DNA from: Actinomycetes bacterium
GTDB lineage: Bacteria; Actinomycetota; Acidimicrobiia; Acidimicrobiales; Ilumatobacteraceae
DNA length: 64,000 bases
Assembly (NCBI GenBank): GCA_029782355.1
Contig: JAKOUY010000016.1
Location: 248,001 to 312,000 of the forward strand
Direction of reading: 5' to 3'
Position numbers and translations under genes: made by a program. Each line of letters starts with the position of its first letter. The first letter of the stretch is position 1. Under the pieces are notes generated by a model, which did no database searches, was not told the DNA's origin, and worked only from the letters and a program-made list of their open reading frames with translations. Shown here piece by piece: positions 52,733 to 60,596 of the stretch.

Positions 52733-52873
52733 ATGAAGGCTCTGCGGCGGATCTTCGTGGCCCTGACCATGGCTGGGGCGATCGCCGGTGCGCTGCGCTT
52801 CCGCGGCAAGGGTGGGGTGCCGCCACAGCAGGGTGGCTGGCGCGAGGTCCCGCCGCCCACGCCGGGTTCGTGA
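52733..52873 (+). CDS. 46-residue membrane peptide (DLW-39-like position)
   Basis: Starts MKALRRIFVALTMAGAIAGA, a basic head and single hydrophobic helix, then a Gly/Pro-rich tail. The ATG has a leaderless-type hexamer and the stop overlaps the next gene start (GTGA 52870-52873), so it is probably translated. Many actinobacteria encode a tiny DLW-39 protein next to DUF3566 and tRNA-Ile; this one has the position and size but lacks the DLW motif. Function unknown. Confidence 0.7.
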   Translation: MKALRRIFVALTMAGAIAGALRFRGKGGVPPQQGGWREVPPPTPGS

Positions 52874-53880
52874 CCGGCGAGGCCGCCGGCTCGCCGCGGT
52901 CCGGCTCGCCAGCGGCGCCGACCATCGCGGTCGTCGGGATGGGCGTCACCGGTCGAGCCACCGCCGATCGGCTGACCGAACACGGGTGTGCGGTCGTGTC
53001 GGTCCACGCCCCGCGGCTGGGTGACGAGGCCGGCAGCTTCTCGCCCGGCGACCTGACCGGTGTCGACCTCGCCGTGCTGTGCCAGGGCGCATCGCACGCC
53101 CCCCTGGCGGCGAGGCTGGTGCGCGCCGGCTGTCCGGTCGTGAGCGTCGCGGACCAGCTCGACGACGTCGACGACCTGCTGGCCCTCGATGAGGTGGCTC
53201 GAAGCAACGGTGTGGCCCTGGTCGTGGGTGCCGGCATGTCGCCCGGCCTCAGCGGGTTGCTGGCCCGCCACCTGGCGGCACAGGTCGCGGTGGTCGAGGA
53301 GATCCATGTCGCCGTGCACGGCACTGGTGGGCCGGCGTGCGCTCGTCAGCACCACGAATCCTTGGGTCGCGGCGGCATCGCCTGGCACGACGGCGAGTGG
53401 CTGGAACGACCCGGCGGCAGCGGGCGGGAGCTGTGCTGGTTCCCCGAGCCGGTCGACGCCCGCGACTGCTACCGGGCTGCACTCGCCGACCCGCGGCTCC
53501 TGCAGCGGTGCTTCCCGCAGGCTCGCCGGGTGTCGGCTCGGGTGTCGGCCAATCGCCGTGACCGGCTGACCGCTCGCCTGCCGATGTTCATCCCACCGAG
53601 AAGCGGTGGCGACGAGGGCGCCGTGCGGGTCGAGGTGCGCGGCGCGCAGCACGACGCCAGCCGTGAGACCGTGGTGATCGGTGCGGCCGGGCGGGTTGCC
53701 GACCTCGCCGGGGCGGTCGCCGCGGCGACGGCCGTCGAGGTTGCCGCCCGGCAACCGCCCGACGGCGTCGTCGTCCTCGGGGACACGACGGTGGATGCGG
53801 CGGCGATCCTCGGTCGGGCGCAGCGCTTCGGTGTCGTCCTTCAGGAGTTCACCGGGCTGGCGCGCGCCACCGCCTGGTGA
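52870..53880 (+). CDS. Rossmann-fold dehydrogenase-like protein (saccharopine dehydrogenase type)
   Basis: A 336-residue protein with an N-terminal NAD(P)-binding fold (VVGMGVTGRATADRL, about residues 20-35) and GAGMSPGLSGLLARHL near 118, as in saccharopine-dehydrogenase-like proteins. The C-terminal domain is less conserved. The GTG overlaps the stop of the 46-residue gene. No catalytic assignment is possible from sequence alone. Confidence 0.72.
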   Translation: MTGEAAGSPRSGSPAAPTIAVVGMGVTGRATADRLTEHGCAVVSVHAPRLGDEAGSFSPGDLTGVDLAVLCQGASHAPLAARLVRAGCPVVSVADQLDDVDDLLALDEVARSNGVALVVGAGMSPGLSGLLARHLAAQVAVVEEIHVAVHGTGGPACARQHHESLGRGGIAWHDGEWLERPGGSGRELCWFPEPVDARDCYRAALADPRLLQRCFPQARRVSARVSANRRDRLTARLPMFIPPRSGGDEGAVRVEVRGAQHDASRETVVIGAAGRVADLAGAVAAATAVEVAARQPPDGVVVLGDTTVDAAAILGRAQRFGVVLQEFTGLARATAW

Positions 53881-53886
53881 CGGGGA

Positions 53887-54432
53887 TCAGGCCGTGGCCT
53901 GCTCGCCTGCTGCCGGCGCGGCGGCCCCGTCGAGTTGCGCCAGCCGGTCGGTGAGCCGCTCGACCGCTCGGGTCAGCCTGTCCAGGCGCTCGTCGAGCTC
54001 CTGGCTGGTGACCACGTCGCCCAGTGCCATGCGCACCCCGGCCAGCTCACGGGCGAGGAACTCGGTATCCGCCTGGGTTCGCTCGGCCACCCGGCGGTCG
54101 TTCTCGCTCTGCTGGCGGTCGCGGATCTCCTGGCGATTCTGGGCCAGGAGGATCAACGGTGCGGCGTAGGCCGCCTGCGTGCTGAACGCCAGGTTGAGGA
54201 GGATGAACGGGAACGGATCGAACAGGCCCTTGTGGACGTTGCTGAAGCGCAGCACGCCCCAGGTGATGTTGATCGCCATCCAGATGATGACGATGACGCT
54301 CTGGATGACCAGGAAGCGGGCGGTACCGAAGAAGCGGGCGATCGACTCGCTGAACTCGCCGAACTTCTCGCTGTCGTAGTGCACCCCGATGCGGCGCGGC
54401 TGGCGCGGCGTCGTCAGGTCGCGGTTGCTCAT
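53887..54432 (-). CDS. DUF1003 membrane protein
   Basis: A 181-residue protein with two helices (about residues 38-60 and 72-95) and the DUF1003 core FPFILLNLAFSTQAAYAAPLI, ending in a coiled coil with leucine heptads (LDERLDRLTRAVERLTDRL). It follows the MgtE-like gene with an ATGA overlap; mycobacteria have the same pairing. A role with divalent-cation handling is inferred from that. Confidence 0.9.
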   Translation of the reverse strand: MSNRDLTTPRQPRRIGVHYDSEKFGEFSESIARFFGTARFLVIQSVIVIIWMAINITWGVLRFSNVHKGLFDPFPFILLNLAFSTQAAYAAPLILLAQNRQEIRDRQQSENDRRVAERTQADTEFLARELAGVRMALGDVVTSQELDERLDRLTRAVERLTDRLAQLDGAAAPAAGEQATA

Positions 54433-55679
54433 CCGCTCACCTCCTCGCGGAGGTGCACGCTGGGCCGGCGACGCAGCCGCCAGTCCCGTGGCAGCGCCCG
54501 GTCGAGGACGTCGTCGACCGTGATCGCCCCGAGCAGCCGGCCGGCATCGTCGGTGACGCCGACGGCCAGCATGTTGTAGCTGGCCAGGCGTTCGGCCACC
54601 TCTCGCTCGGGCATGTTCGGCGAGATCGTCGGCTCCTTGACCAGGCAGGTGGTGAGCTCGGCCATTGGCGGTTCGCGCAGCAGCCGCTGGAAGTGGACCA
54701 CGCCGAGGTAGGTGCCCGTCGGCGGCTTGAACGGCGGGCGGACCACGAAGACCTGGGCGGCGATCGACACCAGCCAATCAGGATCGCGCACCTGGGCCAG
54801 GGCCTCGGCCACCGTGCTGGTCGGGCCGAGGATGACGATCTCCGGGGTCAACAGGTGGCCGGCCGTGCCCTCGCTGTAGCTGAGCAGGCGGCGCATCGTC
54901 TCGGCATCGTCGTCGTCCATCGCCTCCAGCACCCGGGTGCGCTGCTCCCCGGGCATCTCGGCCAGGAGGTCGGCGAGGTCGTCGAACTCCATCTCCTCGA
55001 GCACGTTGACCAACCGCTCGGTGTCGAGACCTTCGATGATCCGCAGCTGCTCGGCCTCGGGGAGTTCCTCGAGCATGTCCGCCAGGCGGTCGTCGTCCAT
55101 CGCCGCAGCCAGCTGCTTGCGGCGCTCGAGCGGCATCTGGCGGACGGCGGTGGCGACGTCGCTGGCGTGCATGTCGCGCAGCCGGGCCACCTCGGCGGCC
55201 ACCTCGGCGCCGGCGAACGAGGCGAACAGCTGAGGGACGTCGTCGAAGTCGACCAGCCGGTAGCTGGGTCGCCGGCGGATGGTCGAGCGCTTCGCCAGGC
55301 GGATCTTGGCCGGCTCCCACCACTGGCTGCGGGCGTCGCCCATCGAGCGCAGGGCGACGTCGGACACGGTCTCGTCACCGACCTTCTTGTCGATCAGGTC
55401 GCGGCCGATGAGGACCTCGCCGACCCGTGGCTTGAACGGGTTGAGGTCGACGTCCCAACTGCGCAGTCGGGCGCCGTCGGCGTCCAGTGCGGAGAGTCGC
55501 CCGGCGTTGACGAAGATCCGCCGCCGCTGGCTGGTGGCGACGAACCCGAGGACCCGCGGCTGGCGACCTTGCACCGGTGGGGCGACGACGATGTCGTCGA
55601 CCTTGCCGATCGGCGACCCGCCGGCGTCGAGCAGTGGCAGGCGCATGATGCGGAACGCATAGATCAGCTCGCCGGCCAT
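54429..55679 (-). CDS. PRC-barrel/MgtE-N/CBS protein
   Basis: A 416-residue soluble protein: a PRC-barrel-like N-terminus (LLDAGGSPIGKVDDIVV), an MgtE intracellular N domain of helical repeats (about 130-270, MPLERRKQLAAAMDDDRLADMLEELPE) and a CBS pair (about 275-400). It has no membrane channel domain, so it cannot transport magnesium alone; the DUF1003 partner may supply the membrane part. The ATG follows TAACCT with a six-base gap. Confidence 0.88.
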   Translation of the reverse strand: MAGELIYAFRIMRLPLLDAGGSPIGKVDDIVVAPPVQGRQPRVLGFVATSQRRRIFVNAGRLSALDADGARLRSWDVDLNPFKPRVGEVLIGRDLIDKKVGDETVSDVALRSMGDARSQWWEPAKIRLAKRSTIRRRPSYRLVDFDDVPQLFASFAGAEVAAEVARLRDMHASDVATAVRQMPLERRKQLAAAMDDDRLADMLEELPEAEQLRIIEGLDTERLVNVLEEMEFDDLADLLAEMPGEQRTRVLEAMDDDDAETMRRLLSYSEGTAGHLLTPEIVILGPTSTVAEALAQVRDPDWLVSIAAQVFVVRPPFKPPTGTYLGVVHFQRLLREPPMAELTTCLVKEPTISPNMPEREVAERLASYNMLAVGVTDDAGRLLGAITVDDVLDRALPRDWRLRRRPSVHLREEVSG

Positions 55680-55685
55680 CGGGCC

Positions 55686-55691
55686 AGGTTA
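55686..55691 (-). promoter_or_regulatory. -10 element, leaderless MgtE-like gene
   Basis: TAACCT on the minus strand ends six bases before the ATG at 55679. Confidence 0.45.
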
Positions 55692-55754
55692 CTCGGCACG
55701 CTTTCCACCGAACCCGTGAAAGACCTGCCCGTCCCGTGGGTTAGACGTGTCGTG

Positions 55755-56237
55755 ATGACCACGCCCGAACGGACCGTCGCCGACGAGTTCGCCCGGTTCG
55801 TGGCCGACGCGGGTGTCAGCGTGCGCCGTGCCCTGGTGGCCCGCTACGGCGTCGACGTCGGGACGGAAGCGGCCGCCGCCGCGCTGGCCGTTGCCTGGGA
55901 GCGGTGGGCGCAGATCCGGATCATGGACCGCCCGGCCGGCTACGTGTATCGCATCGGTCAGAGCCGGGCGCGCCCGCACGTGCGCTGGCGCCGCCGGGCC
56001 GTCCAGTTCCCGGGCGAGTCGGCGACCACCGCCGACGTGAACGCCGAGGTGCTCGATCTGTTCGCCGCCCTGCGCCGGCTGCCCGCTCGGGAGCGCACCG
56101 CGCTGGTGCTGGTCAAGAGCTACGGCTACTCGCACCGGCGCGTCGCCGAGCTGCTCGGCGTTCCCGACACCACCGTCAACAACCTCGTGCACCGCGGCCT
56201 GCAGCGCGTGCGCGCCCTGCTGGAGGTCACCGAATGA
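55755..56237 (+). CDS. ECF sigma factor (short, SigE-type)
   Basis: A 160-residue sigma-70-like protein. Region 2 is reduced (GTEAAAAALAVAWERW, GYVYRIGQSRAR) and region 4 is clear (LPARERTALVLVKSYGYSHR, then VAELLGVPDTTVNNLVHRG). It forms a pair with the following membrane protein through an ATGA overlap. An in-frame GTG lies three bases upstream of the ATG. TAGACG lies seven bases before that ATG, a weak match to the local hexamer. Confidence 0.85.
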   Translation: MTTPERTVADEFARFVADAGVSVRRALVARYGVDVGTEAAAAALAVAWERWAQIRIMDRPAGYVYRIGQSRARPHVRWRRRAVQFPGESATTADVNAEVLDLFAALRRLPARERTALVLVKSYGYSHRRVAELLGVPDTTVNNLVHRGLQRVRALLEVTE

Positions 56238-57232
56238 ACCTCGATCAACGCTTCGTCGCCGCCGGCGACGTGCTCGACCTGGCCACCGCTCACGCCACGC
56301 CGTCCGCTCCGCCGGCGGAGCATCGTCGGGCCCGCCGCCTGGTCGTGGCGGGCGCGGCAGCGGTCTTGGCCGCGGGCGGCGCGGCATGGTGGGCGCGACC
56401 GCCTGCGCCGGGTCACGGCAGCATGACCAGCGTTCCCCAACCGAGCGCTGCGCAGATCTGGGTGCCGCCCTCGTCCATCGACCGGATCGAGGTCGATCCC
56501 AGCTTCTTCGAGAGCGGAACGCGGCAGTACGGCCAGATGCGCTCGCCCTCCGGTCAGGTGTTCGGCGTCGGTGTCGGCGAGAACCTGCTCGGCACCCTGC
56601 CGTCTGATCGCGACCGTCGAACCGTCGACGGGACGACGTTCGGGCGCTTCGAGGAGATGTCCGTCGCCGTCTACACCGCCGTCAACGAGTGCACTGCGGT
56701 CGGCGTGCAGACCGTGGAACCGGCATGGAGCGATGAGGTCATGGCAGTACTGGCCGCCGTGCACCTCGAAGCCGGAACCGTGTCGGTCCGGCTGCCCGCC
56801 GGCTGGACGTCGCTCGGCAGCGGCCCCGTGGTCCCCGTGATCCGCATCCAGTTCGACGCCACGATCGACGGACATCCGGCGACCTACCAGCTCAAGGAGG
56901 CCGTCGGTCAACCGCTCGGTTCACTCGAAGGGCCGGTCGGCGGGCTGATACCCGTCGACGTCGGCGACTCGCCGGGCTGGTTGGGGAACGGCGAGGCCCG
57001 GGTGCTTCGGTGGGAGCGCGACGGCGTTGCACTCCAACTCGCAGCCACCAACGTCACCACGGACGAGATCCTGCGGGTGGCGACCTCGCTGGTCCAGATG
57101 CCCCTCGACCGGGCCCGCTCCAGCGCCCCGCCCGCCGCCGCTGGCTCGACGGCCACGACGACGGCCCTGATCCCGGTGAGCCAGCCCGCATCCTGCCCGA
57201 CGAACCGGACCCTGACCATCACCAACCCCTGA
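56234..57232 (+). CDS. single-pass membrane protein, probable anti-sigma factor
   Basis: A 332-residue protein with a short cytoplasmic part, one helix at about residues 36-52 (RLVVAGAAAVLAAGGAAWWA) and a large extracytoplasmic domain of unknown type ending in a Ser/Thr-rich tail. The overlap with the sigma gene and the topology suggest an anti-sigma role. No zinc motif is present. Confidence 0.68.
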   Translation: MNLDQRFVAAGDVLDLATAHATPSAPPAEHRRARRLVVAGAAAVLAAGGAAWWARPPAPGHGSMTSVPQPSAAQIWVPPSSIDRIEVDPSFFESGTRQYGQMRSPSGQVFGVGVGENLLGTLPSDRDRRTVDGTTFGRFEEMSVAVYTAVNECTAVGVQTVEPAWSDEVMAVLAAVHLEAGTVSVRLPAGWTSLGSGPVVPVIRIQFDATIDGHPATYQLKEAVGQPLGSLEGPVGGLIPVDVGDSPGWLGNGEARVLRWERDGVALQLAATNVTTDEILRVATSLVQMPLDRARSSAPPAAAGSTATTTALIPVSQPASCPTNRTLTITNP

Positions 57233-57279
57233 GGTGATCAGCGAATGTCGGCATGGCACCGACAACCGATGATCACCGC

Positions 57280-57374
57280 GGCGGGGAGCGGCGGGAGCGG
57301 GGAGTGGCGGGAGCGGGGAGCGGGGCGGCGGGAGGTGGGAGCGGGGAGGCGGGAGCGGGGGCACAATGGGGGGC
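57280..57374 (+). repeat. G-rich low-complexity tract upstream of LLM gene
   Basis: Imperfect repeats of GGGAGCGGGGAG-type sequence with more than ten runs of three or more G on the plus strand, reaching to the start codon of the LLM gene. It is capable in principle of G-quadruplex formation in DNA or in the mRNA leader. Confidence 0.7.
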
Positions 57375-58151
57375 ATGACCGATCGACCGCTGCGCATCGC
57401 CGTCCAGCTGCATCCCCAGCATGCCGAGTACGCCCAGATCCGGGACGCCGTGCGCCGCGCCGAAGATCTCGGCGTCGACGCGGTGTTCAACTGGGACCAC
57501 TTCTTCCCGCTGTACGGAGCGCCCGACGGCGAGCACTTCGAGTGCTGGACGATGCTGGCCGCGTGGGCCGAGCAGACCGAGCGGGTCGAGATCGGTGCCC
57601 TGGTGACCTGCAACTCGTACCGCAACCCGGAGCTGCTGGCCGACATGGCTCGCACCGTCGACCACATCAGCAACGGCCGGTTGATCCTGGGCATCGGTTC
57701 GGGCTGGTTCGAGCGCGACTACACCGAGTACGGGTACGAGTTCGGCACGGCGGGCGGACGGCTCGACGCCCTCGGTGCGGCGCTGCCACGCATCCGTGAC
57801 CGGTGGTCGAAGCTCAACCCGGCTCCCACCCGTCCGATCCCCGTGCTGATCGGCGGGGGTGGGGAGCGCAAGACCCTGCGCCACGTGGCCGAGCACGCCG
57901 ACATCTGGCACAGCTTCAGCGATCTCGACACCCTGGCCCGCAAGCGCGAGATCCTCGAGCGGCACTGCGCCGACGTCGGTCGCTCCCCGTCGGCCATCGA
58001 GCTCTCCGTCGAGGTCAGCCAGCTCCAGCCGACCGACGCGGGTGGGGGGCTCGTGGCCGCGGGCGTCACCCTGTTCACCATCGGCGTCGGCGGGCCGGAC
58101 TACGACCTCGGTCACGCCGAGGACTGGATCGCCTGGCGCAACGCCCAGTAG
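57375..58151 (+). CDS. LLM-class F420-dependent oxidoreductase
   Basis: A 258-residue luciferase-like TIM-barrel protein. It has VFNWDHFFPLYG, EIGALVTCNSYRNPELLADMARTVDHI in separate family segments, and GIGSGWFERDYTEYGYEF, typical of F420-using members. It would reduce or oxidise an unknown substrate with hydride from F420. ATG 57375 is preferred; ATG 57366 adds three residues. The leader is the G-rich tract. Confidence 0.85.
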   Translation: MTDRPLRIAVQLHPQHAEYAQIRDAVRRAEDLGVDAVFNWDHFFPLYGAPDGEHFECWTMLAAWAEQTERVEIGALVTCNSYRNPELLADMARTVDHISNGRLILGIGSGWFERDYTEYGYEFGTAGGRLDALGAALPRIRDRWSKLNPAPTRPIPVLIGGGGERKTLRHVAEHADIWHSFSDLDTLARKREILERHCADVGRSPSAIELSVEVSQLQPTDAGGGLVAAGVTLFTIGVGGPDYDLGHAEDWIAWRNAQ

Positions 58152-58172
58152 GGACATCGGGGTTCAGCGCCC

Positions 58173-60206
58173 TCAGGCGGGTCGGACCCCCACGAGCGTG
58201 TCGCTGTAGGCCACGCCGCCGCCCCACTCGGTGAGCGTGTCGTTGGTGAGCGAGTTGGCCACCTGACCGTTGCCGTGGTGGCGACCCCACCAGCCCCAGG
58301 GAATGGCGACCACGCCCGGGCGCACCCGGGCACTGATTCGCACCGGCACCGGCACGCAACCGCGGTCGTTGAACACCTCGACCGCCTGGCCGTCGGCCAC
58401 GCCGAGCCTGGCGGCGTCGGCCGGGCAGATCTCGACGAACGGGCCGCCCTCCCGCCCGCCGTGGGCGGGCAGGTGCGAGTAGCCCGAGTTGAGGAACCGC
58501 TGGTGGTGCTTGGGGGTGAGCAGCTGGAACGGGAAGCGCTCGGCCCGCGCCGAGCCCGGCCCTTCGAACGGGGCGACGAAGGTGGGCAGCGCCGGCTGGC
58601 CGAGTGCCACGAGCTGCTCGCTGCGCAGTTCCACCTTGCCGCTGACCGTGGGGAACGCCCCGTCGGCGTACGGCCGCCCGTCGGCCGGGTAGGGGACTCG
58701 CTGCCAGCCGGTCTGGCGCAGTGCGGCGAGGTCGACCGTCGGCAGCGCTGCCGCGAGCGCCGTGGCGTCGTCGTCGAACAGGCACGGGTCGGTCATGCCC
58801 ATCGCCCGCGCCAAGCGGCGGAACAGCTCGCTGTTGGACACCGCCTCGCCGCACGGCTCGATCGCCGGTTCGTTCCAGCCCAGCCAGAGGTGACCCCATG
58901 CCGGGGTGACGTCGAGTGCCTCGATCTGCGTCGTCGCCGGCAGCACGATGTCGGCGAACCGGGCCGTGTCGGTGAGGAACTGCTCGTGGCACACGGTGAA
59001 CAGGTCGTCGCGCGAGAGGCCGCGGCGGATGGCCTCGACGTTGGGGGTCGACACCATCGGGTTGGCGTTCCACACCAGCAGCGCGGCGACGGGCGGGTCG
59101 AGGGTCGGGTCGTTCAGCAATCGGCCGAGGTGGCTCATGTTCAGCTGGCGGGGGATCCCGTTCGGGCGCAGGTCCGGCCGGGTCAGGGCGGCGCCGTCGA
59201 TCAGCGGGTCGGCCCACGAACCGACACTGCGGGCCAATCCCCCACCACGGTCGCGCCAGGCACCGACCAGCGCCGGCAGGCAGGCCAGCGTGCGGTAGAA
59301 CATCGCCCCGTTCTCGTGGTGCTCGGCGCCGATCAGGGTGCGGATCGCGGCCGGCCGCACGGTGCCGTACTGCGTCGCCAACTCGACGATGTCGGCGGCG
59401 TCCAGGCCGCACACCGCCGCGGCCCGCTCCGGCGTCCACTCGGCCACGTGCGCGGCCAGCTCGGCGTAGCCGACGGTGTGGGCGTCGACCCACGCCTGGT
59501 CGACCAGCCGATCTCGGATCAGCACGTGCATCATCGCCAGGCACAGGGCGACGTCCGTGCCCGGCAGCGGTTGGAGGAACCAGTCGGCGGCCTCGGCGGT
59601 GACGGTGCGCAGCGGGTCGATGACCACGATCCGGGCACCGGCCGACCGGGCGGCTTCGATGGTCGGCCACAGGTGCCGGTTGGTCAACTTGGTGTTCGTC
59701 CCCCACAGGACGACCAGGCGAGCATGCACCAGCTCCAGCGGGTCGAGGCACAGCCCGGTGCCGTAGGTCATCGACACGCCGGCGCCGACGGTCGGACCAC
59801 ACAGGGCGCGTAGCAGCCGGCTGGCACCGAGGGCGTTCCAGAACCGCTCCGGGAACATGGTGGCCAGCAGGCTCTGATTGCCGGCGTCGCTGTAGGGCAC
59901 GATCGATTCGGGACCGTGGCGGGCGATCGCGTCGCGGAACCGTTCGGCGATCAACGCCAGCGCGTCCTCCCAATCGATCGGCTCGAACTCCGCGGAACCC
60001 TTGGTCCCCACCCGCCGCAGCGGGGTGAGGACTCGGTCGGGCGAGTACACCCGGTCGAGGAAGCGGTTGACCTTCGGGCACAGCTCGCCGGCGCTGTACG
60101 GGTGGGCCGGGTTGCCGCGGACCTGCACGGCGTGGCCGCCCTCGACCGTCACCTGCCACCCGCAACTGTCCGGGCAGTCGTGCGGGCAGGTGCCGTGGAC
60201 GAGCAT
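58173..60206 (-). CDS. molybdopterin (MGD) oxidoreductase
   Basis: A 677-residue member of the DMSO-reductase/formate-dehydrogenase superfamily. Four cysteines at the N-terminus (TCPHDCPDSCGW and GELCPK) bind a 4Fe-4S cluster; MGD-binding motifs include LVVLWGTNTKLTNRHLW and the C-terminal barrel RFPFQLLTPKHHQRFLN. There is no Tat signal, so it is cytoplasmic. No partner subunits are adjacent. The metal-ligand position is not certain, and neither a Cys/Sec nor a Ser ligand can be assigned confidently. The ATG follows TACGAT with a six-base gap. Confidence 0.88.
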   Translation of the reverse strand: MLVHGTCPHDCPDSCGWQVTVEGGHAVQVRGNPAHPYSAGELCPKVNRFLDRVYSPDRVLTPLRRVGTKGSAEFEPIDWEDALALIAERFRDAIARHGPESIVPYSDAGNQSLLATMFPERFWNALGASRLLRALCGPTVGAGVSMTYGTGLCLDPLELVHARLVVLWGTNTKLTNRHLWPTIEAARSAGARIVVIDPLRTVTAEAADWFLQPLPGTDVALCLAMMHVLIRDRLVDQAWVDAHTVGYAELAAHVAEWTPERAAAVCGLDAADIVELATQYGTVRPAAIRTLIGAEHHENGAMFYRTLACLPALVGAWRDRGGGLARSVGSWADPLIDGAALTRPDLRPNGIPRQLNMSHLGRLLNDPTLDPPVAALLVWNANPMVSTPNVEAIRRGLSRDDLFTVCHEQFLTDTARFADIVLPATTQIEALDVTPAWGHLWLGWNEPAIEPCGEAVSNSELFRRLARAMGMTDPCLFDDDATALAAALPTVDLAALRQTGWQRVPYPADGRPYADGAFPTVSGKVELRSEQLVALGQPALPTFVAPFEGPGSARAERFPFQLLTPKHHQRFLNSGYSHLPAHGGREGGPFVEICPADAARLGVADGQAVEVFNDRGCVPVPVRISARVRPGVVAIPWGWWGRHHGNGQVANSLTNDTLTEWGGGVAYSDTLVGVRPA

Positions 60207-60212
60207 CGGGTC

Positions 60213-60218
60213 ATCGTA
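60213..60218 (-). promoter_or_regulatory. -10 element, leaderless molybdopterin oxidoreductase
   Basis: TACGAT on the minus strand ends six bases before the ATG at 60206. Confidence 0.45.
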
Positions 60219-60260
60219 CGACGGCCCGGCGAAACCGGCCGGGCAGGATTTGCACCCGGG

Positions 60261-60266
60261 TACGGT
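60261..60266 (+). promoter_or_regulatory. -10 element, leaderless zinc-ribbon gene
   Basis: TACGGT ends six bases before the ATG at 60273. It is divergent from the oxidoreductase hexamer, 42 bases apart. Confidence 0.45.
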
Positions 60267-60272
60267 GGGGTC

Positions 60273-60467
60273 ATGCCCGACCTGCTCCAGATGACCTGCC
60301 CACGCTGCGGACTGCAGGGAACCCAGGCCTACTACGGGCCGTGCTCGCTGTGCCGCGAGCAGCTGCGCGCTCAATACCACGGGCTGGCCCGCCACGTCGA
60401 GGCCGCCGAGTACGTGCCGAAGATGAACGTCACGCCCAACGCCGTCGCCACCAAGGACGACGACTGA
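60273..60467 (+). CDS. 64-residue zinc-ribbon protein
   Basis: A small protein with two CxxC pairs (CPRC and CSLC in the first 30 residues) forming a probable zinc ribbon, and a helical tail rich in His, Glu and Lys ending KDDD. Supported by the leaderless hexamer and clean codon use. I do not recognise the family. Divergent transcription from the molybdopterin enzyme may mean shared regulation. Confidence 0.72.
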   Translation: MPDLLQMTCPRCGLQGTQAYYGPCSLCREQLRAQYHGLARHVEAAEYVPKMNVTPNAVATKDDD

Positions 60468-60564
60468 CCGCAGCCGTCGGTGATCGACCGACGCTCGTTG
60501 TTCATCCGACGGTCGCTGCTCTGCCAGACTGTCGCCACCAACCGGTGGGGGGAGGACCTTTACC

Positions 60565-60585
60565 GTGTCGGTGTCACACCTACAC
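60565..60585. promoter_or_regulatory. 21-bp imperfect palindrome before the ABC importer
   Basis: Half-sites GTGTCGGTGT and ACACCTACAC around a central C, with one mismatched pair, ending eleven bases before the binding-protein ATG and just before its Shine-Dalgarno GGGGAG. Candidate operator, or an RNA hairpin controlling ribosome access. Confidence 0.45.
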
Positions 60586-60596
60586 AGGGGAGCAAC

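Noticed and set aside
60565-60585. IdeR/DtxR iron box upstream of the importer
   Set aside because: The palindrome's GTGT/ACAC half-sites do not resemble the IdeR consensus of TTAGG/CCTAA arms, and the ligand of the transporter is not known to be iron.
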